Shown one piece after another: positions 60,271 through 64,000 of a DNA stretch of 64,000 nucleotides. Each line of letters starts with the position of its first letter. Position 1 is the stretch's first letter. The stretch comes from Chitinophaga eiseniae. GTDB taxonomy: Bacteria > Bacteroidota > Bacteroidia > Chitinophagales > Chitinophagaceae. A program made the position numbers and the translations under genes. The stretch lies in NCBI RefSeq assembly GCF_012641265.1, contig NZ_JABAHZ010000004.1, forward strand, positions 682,001 to 746,000, written 5' to 3'. Below the pieces are notes generated by a model that was not told the DNA's origin, ran no database searches, and saw nothing but the letters and a program-made list of their open reading frames with translations.

Positions 60271-60369
60271 CGCTTGAAGAATGATCTGTCCACAAAGCTA
60301 TCGGGAATAGCTACTGCGTTTTTGATGTGTAGACAGGATGGGTAAGTGTCGCGATGAAATGGGAAAAGC

Positions 60370-61071
60370 TTACTGGTTCAGCAGTTTGTTGACATTGTCT
60401 TTGTAAAATTCGCTGACAGGAATTTCGATATCACCGATACAAACCAGGTCGCGTTTGATCGTAGTGATTTTGTCGACCGCTACCAGCAAGGATTTATGGG
60501 TACGTATGAAAGCGGGGGCAGGTAGTTTTTCCTCCATGGCTTTCAGGGTCATGCGGGTGAGTATCGGTTTGGGGTGGTGGAGGAGATGTATTTTGACATA
60601 GTCTTTCAATGCTTCGATATAGATCACCTGGGCAGGTACAATTTTTACCTGTGTATATTCTACGTTCACAAAGAAAGGGGGGATCTCTTGGGGACTGGCT
60701 GCAGGCGGTTGTTTTAGCCGGAACAGTTCACTGGCCCGGTTACAGGCTTTCAGGAAGCGTTCAAAGCTAAAGGGCTTCAGCAGGTAATCGACTACCTGCA
60801 GGTTGAAGCCTTCCAATGCATACGATTCGTAGGCTGTTACGAGGATGACCAGCGGAGGCTGCGGTAGTGACTGTAATAACTGCAAACCATTGATTCCCGG
60901 CATTTGTATATCGAGGAACAATAAGTCAATTTTTTCCTGCTGCAAGACGGCGAGGGCTTCCATGGCATTTTTGCAGGTAGTGACTAATTGCAGGAAAGGT
61001 ACCTGCCGGATGTTATCTTCCAGTAATTCCCTGACCAGGGGTTCATCATCTATGGCAATGCAGTGTATCAT
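60370..61071 (-). CDS. LytTR-type response regulator
   Basis: A 233-residue response regulator. The receiver domain (1-115) has the acidic pair DDEP, the phosphoacceptor Asp in LLFLDIQMPGING, and the conserved Lys in LLKPFSF. The DNA-binding LytTR domain covers about 130-233 (IYIEALKDYVKIHL, FIRTHKSLLVAVDKI). It overlaps its histidine kinase gene by 4 bp and lies 99 bp upstream of the TonB receptor gene on the same strand, so it may control that operon. Confidence 0.93.
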   Translation of the reverse strand: MIHCIAIDDEPLVRELLEDNIRQVPFLQLVTTCKNAMEALAVLQQEKIDLLFLDIQMPGINGLQLLQSLPQPPLVILVTAYESYALEGFNLQVVDYLLKPFSFERFLKACNRASELFRLKQPPAASPQEIPPFFVNVEYTQVKIVPAQVIYIEALKDYVKIHLLHHPKPILTRMTLKAMEEKLPAPAFIRTHKSLLVAVDKITTIKRDLVCIGDIEIPVSEFYKDNVNKLLNQ

Positions 61072-62093
61072 GATAATTGCAGGATAAGTGTTACATGGAA
61101 TAAGGGCGCCTGCCGTACCACCGACAGCTGGTGTTTGCCCGGATATAGCAGCTGCAGCCTGGATTGTACATTGGCAAGGCCAATGCCTGAGTTGCTGTCT
61201 TTGCTGGATAGCGGGTCGTCGTCAAATTTGTTTGCTACTTCAAAAGTAAGGATGGCATCGTGAACAGTTAAACGAATATTGATTTCCGGCTGCGCGGTAT
61301 AGCTGGTACCATGTTTAAAAGCATTTTCCACGAAAGGGATCAGCAGCATGGGTTCTATGGTGTAATGGGCGATGGCTGCATCTGCGGCAATGTGCGTGTT
61401 GATGTTGACATCATTACCGAAACGCAGCTTTTGCAGGGAGATGTAGCTGTTGAGATATGCTACCTCTTTACTGAGCAATACTTTTTTCCCGGTGGTATCA
61501 TACAGCATATAACGCATGAGGTCGGAAAGCATGATCAGGGCAGGTTCCAGCTGATCGGATTTTTTCCGGGCCAGCGATACCAGGTTAGTCAGTACATTAA
61601 ACAGGAAATGCGGGCTTACCTGCGACCGGAGAAATTTGAGTTCCGTGCTGAGTTGTTCCGCCTGTTTCTCCTTTAGGATATTTTCTGCCCGTATTCTATC
61701 TACTACCTTACAGTACACTACGCTGATAAAATAGATGCCTACCGAAGGTGCAAATACAAATTTGTATACCGAATAGTGCCGTAGCATTTCAGGAAACCAG
61801 TTGGCCATTATCGCATATTTCAGCGGAAAGGAGCCACCGATCAGCACGAGCACGGCAGGTACATATAACCACCAGTATTGCCGGTTGCAGAATGCCGGGT
61901 AAATCAGTAACGCATGGATATAAAATATGGCCATGTGAATGACCACTATCAGGGAAAAGAATAGCCCGGGAATAGCGCCAATGCTGTATTGACTGGCAGC
62001 GTTGGATACCAGGTAGGGAAGCAGCAGCAATACACTCCAGATCAGGATATGTAATGCAATAGTTATTTTTTTGAATGGAATACGAATGCTCAT
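61068..62093 (-). CDS. LytS-type sensor histidine kinase
   Basis: A 341-residue membrane kinase. Four transmembrane segments occupy residues about 12-130. A short helical linker precedes the phosphoacceptor motif SPHFLFNVLTNL (His_kinase family PF06580 pattern), and the ATPase domain ends with IGLANVQSRLQLLYPG. It lacks a large extracellular sensor domain, so the signal is probably sensed in the membrane. It is cotranscribed with the LytTR regulator. Confidence 0.92.
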   Translation of the reverse strand: MSIRIPFKKITIALHILIWSVLLLLPYLVSNAASQYSIGAIPGLFFSLIVVIHMAIFYIHALLIYPAFCNRQYWWLYVPAVLVLIGGSFPLKYAIMANWFPEMLRHYSVYKFVFAPSVGIYFISVVYCKVVDRIRAENILKEKQAEQLSTELKFLRSQVSPHFLFNVLTNLVSLARKKSDQLEPALIMLSDLMRYMLYDTTGKKVLLSKEVAYLNSYISLQKLRFGNDVNINTHIAADAAIAHYTIEPMLLIPFVENAFKHGTSYTAQPEINIRLTVHDAILTFEVANKFDDDPLSSKDSNSGIGLANVQSRLQLLYPGKHQLSVVRQAPLFHVTLILQLS

Positions 62094-62323
62094 TTGTTGC
62101 GCTCCTTAAAGCTACTGATTTTTCGCTGTTATCCGGTAGCGAGGTGAAATTACTGCTAATAGACAGCGATAGGGAAAGCTGTAGATAACACCCGTAAATG
62201 TTGCGATGAGACCGTAAAGTACAGCGATGGGAAGTAATTATTATACTCAGAGAAAATACCATTATTATGGGCAACGGAAGTTGCTATTTTTGAGTTCGTA
62301 TAGATTTAAATGAAAAACGAGTT

Positions 62324-63775
62324 ATGAAAAAACGTTGTATCGGGTTGTTGTTACTATTACTAAGTACTTCACTTGTTTTTGCCCAAAAATATGAAGCCAA
62401 CTGGGAGTCGCTTAATAAGCGGGGTATTCCGGCGTGGTTTAATAATGCCAAGTTCGGGATCTTTATTCACTGGGGCGTTTACGCGGTGCCATCTTATGCC
62501 GTAGTAGGCCCGGGTGGGTATTCTGAATGGTATTGGTATAACCTGAGGGGAACGCAGGAAGGGTCTCATGCGCAGGTGCAGGCATTTCATGATAAGAATT
62601 ATGGAAAGGGCACTCCTTATGAGCAGTTTGAGAGCCAGTTTACTGCATCGCTGTTTAACCCGCAGCAGTGGGCACAGGTATTTCGCCGCTCCGGCGCTAA
62701 ATATGTGGTATTAACTTCCAAACACCATGAAGGTTATTGCCTGTGGGATAACAAACAAGCCAATGAATCCTGGGGCCATTCCTGGAATGCGGTGACGGGC
62801 ACGCCTAAACGCGATTTGTTGGGCGACCTGACGGAAGCTGTGCGGAAAGAAGGGCTGAAGATGGGATATTATTATTCCCTGTATGAGTGGTTTAACCCGC
62901 TGTGGCTGAAAGACCGCCAGCGTTATGTAAAGGAAGTGATGACTCCCCAGTTCAAAGACCTCGTGACCCGCTACAAACCTTCCGTTATTTTTTCTGATGG
63001 AGAATGGGAAATGTCGGATACCGCCTGGCAGAGCCCTTCGCTGCTGGCCTGGCTGTTTAATGAGTCGCCCGTAAAAGATGAAGTAGCCATAGATGACCGC
63101 TGGGGCAACAATACCCGTGGGAAAAATAACGGCGCTACTTACCTGACTTCAGAATATGGCAGTGGTATGCAGTCCGGCGTGATCTGGGAAGAGAGCCAGG
63201 GAATAGGGCAGTCGTATGGTTACAACCGTATGGAAACTGCCGATGATTACAAGAAAAGCAGCGACCTGGTGCTGATGCTGGTAGACATCGTATCAAGAGG
63301 CGGCAACCTGTTGCTCGATATAGGCCCCACGGCCGATGGACGTATCCCGGTGATCATGCAGCAGAAATTGCTCGACATCGGTAAATGGCTGGAAGTAAAC
63401 GGGGAAGCTATTTACGACACCAAACCCTGGAAAGAAAGCCGGCAGTGGAGCAATGGCAAACGCCCGGAAACCAAAGAAGCGGCGTATATGGCCCACTATA
63501 GTGTAAACGACCTGGTGAAGAAATCGGCCGATCATGCCAACATCGAATTATTCTTTACCACCAGGCCGGGAGCATTGTACTGCTTTGTACCTGCTTACCG
63601 GCAGCAGGTAACTATCCGCAATTATACACCAGCTAAAGGCGCCGTGGTGACCGTGTTGGGCAGCAGCAAAGCAGTGAAATGGGCGCAGAAAGGAAAAGAT
63701 TGTGTAGTGGATTTGTCAGCACTGCATCCCGGCGATGTATCGGAAGGTTTGCTGGTGATTAAAGTAAAAGGATAA
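62324..63775 (+). CDS. GH29 family alpha-L-fucosidase
   Basis: A 483-residue secreted enzyme with a signal peptide (residues 1-20). GH29 markers are the opening WFNNAKFGIFIHWGVYAVPSY, the HHEG motif at H134-H135, and the nucleophile D225 in VIFSDGEWEMSD. These are retaining exo-fucosidases that remove terminal alpha-L-fucose from glycans. The C-terminal domain (about 370-483) is a beta-sandwich. A consensus -7 element TATTTTTG lies at 62285-62292. It is monocistronic and followed by the nested inverted repeats. Confidence 0.93.
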   Translation: MKKRCIGLLLLLLSTSLVFAQKYEANWESLNKRGIPAWFNNAKFGIFIHWGVYAVPSYAVVGPGGYSEWYWYNLRGTQEGSHAQVQAFHDKNYGKGTPYEQFESQFTASLFNPQQWAQVFRRSGAKYVVLTSKHHEGYCLWDNKQANESWGHSWNAVTGTPKRDLLGDLTEAVRKEGLKMGYYYSLYEWFNPLWLKDRQRYVKEVMTPQFKDLVTRYKPSVIFSDGEWEMSDTAWQSPSLLAWLFNESPVKDEVAIDDRWGNNTRGKNNGATYLTSEYGSGMQSGVIWEESQGIGQSYGYNRMETADDYKKSSDLVLMLVDIVSRGGNLLLDIGPTADGRIPVIMQQKLLDIGKWLEVNGEAIYDTKPWKESRQWSNGKRPETKEAAYMAHYSVNDLVKKSADHANIELFFTTRPGALYCFVPAYRQQVTIRNYTPAKGAVVTVLGSSKAVKWAQKGKDCVVDLSALHPGDVSEGLLVIKVKG

Positions 63776-63782
63776 ATCGCCA

Positions 63783-63969
63783 GAATTTTTTCTCGCCAAG
63801 GCGCAAAGCAGCAAAGGATCGGAGATTGAAGCGTATTTTAAGCCCGCAAAGCGGGGAGATTATGTAGTATATTCTTTGCTACATAATCTCCCCGCTTTGC
63901 GGGCTTAAAATTTTCTCTCTTCTTCTTTTTAAATTCTTTGCTGCTTTGCGCCTTGGCGAGAAAAAATTC
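63783..63969. repeat. Nested perfect inverted repeats
   Basis: The outer arms (63783-63816 and 63936-63969, 34 bp each) and the inner arms (63835-63867 and 63879-63911, 33 bp each) are each perfectly complementary. The inner pair is separated by only 11 bases. The outer arms carry CTCGCCAAGGCGCAAAGCAG, the inner GCCCGCAAAGCGGGG. The whole would fold into a long cruciform. It resembles the GCAAAG-type intergenic palindromes of Bacteroidota rather than a simple terminator. No transposase is beside it in the window. Confidence 0.9.
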
Positions 63970-64000
63970 CGGAGAGAAAAATTCACCACCGCTGTTGTAG

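Noticed and set aside
1..64000. CRISPR array, tRNA, rRNA, insertion sequence or phage genes
   Set aside because: No regularly spaced direct repeats, no cloverleaf sequences and no transposase or integrase motifs were seen; RNA genes could be missed without a search tool.

Overview
The window comes from a Bacteroidota chromosome, most likely a soil-type Chitinophagaceae (Chitinophaga-like) bacterium. This is inferred from the gene families (VCBS/ASPIC lipoproteins, GH92, DUF5054, LytTR/LytS pairs, PSD1/DUF1501 proteins). It is supported by several promoters that fit the Bacteroidota consensus TTG-N19/20-TAnnTTTG. No rRNA, tRNA, CRISPR array, transposase or phage gene was seen. Almost all the DNA is coding, and most intergenic gaps are under 260 bp.

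Layout. (1) 0.1-5 kb: a large FG-GAP/ASPIC lipoprotein paired with a vanadium-haloperoxidase/PAP2-like lipoprotein. (2) 5-22.5 kb: a mannose-glycan utilisation locus. It has a GH92 alpha-mannosidase, three GH38-like DUF5054 paralogues, a GntR/UTRA regulator, an unusual ROK kinase/P-loop-like/mannose-6-phosphate isomerase fusion and an MFS hexose transporter. No SusC/SusD pair is present. The enzymes would release mannose outside the cytoplasm, the MFS protein would import it, and the fusion enzyme could phosphorylate and isomerise it to fructose-6-phosphate. (3) 22.6-23.7 kb: a GNAT acetyltransferase and a lysine/alanine-rich histone H1-like protein. (4) 23.8-30.0 kb: a tightly overlapping eight-gene operon with a flavoprotein, a methyltransferase and a type III polyketide synthase. 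It also carries its own type II fatty-acid machinery (enoyl reductase, dehydratase, KAS, ACP) and a phosphopantetheinyl transferase, and it probably makes a phenolic lipid or alkylquinone. (5) 30.3-39.4 kb: a DUF1549/PSD1, DUF1501, beta-propeller and multidomain membrane cytochrome operon of planctomycete type, followed by an SGNH-alpha/beta hydrolase fusion. (6) 39.5-47 kb: a predicted unknown glycosidase, a second GH92, a flavin reductase and a sialate O-acetylesterase. (7) 47.2-54.6 kb: a copper homeostasis island with CopA-type and CopB-type P1B ATPases, an HMA chaperone, a DUF3347 protein and a multicopper oxidase with an extra C-terminal barrel-like domain. (8) 54.7-64 kb: a nucleotide-sugar dehydrogenase, an HtrA-like protease without signal peptide, a TonB-dependent receptor operon beside a LytS/LytR pair, a GH29 fucosidase, and a nested pair of perfect inverted repeats at the right end.

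The most notable observations are four. First, near-identical AT-rich palindromes (core TGTATATACA or TGTACATATGTACA) sit on three matching Bacteroidota promoters. This predicts that the GntR protein controls the mannosidase genes, the kinase-isomerase operon and also the PSD1/DUF1501 operon 19 kb away. Second is the ROK-PMI fusion. Third is the type III PKS operon with dedicated fatty-acid synthesis. Fourth are the nested 34-bp and 33-bp perfect inverted repeats at the right edge. All functions are read from motifs and context only; no database search was possible.
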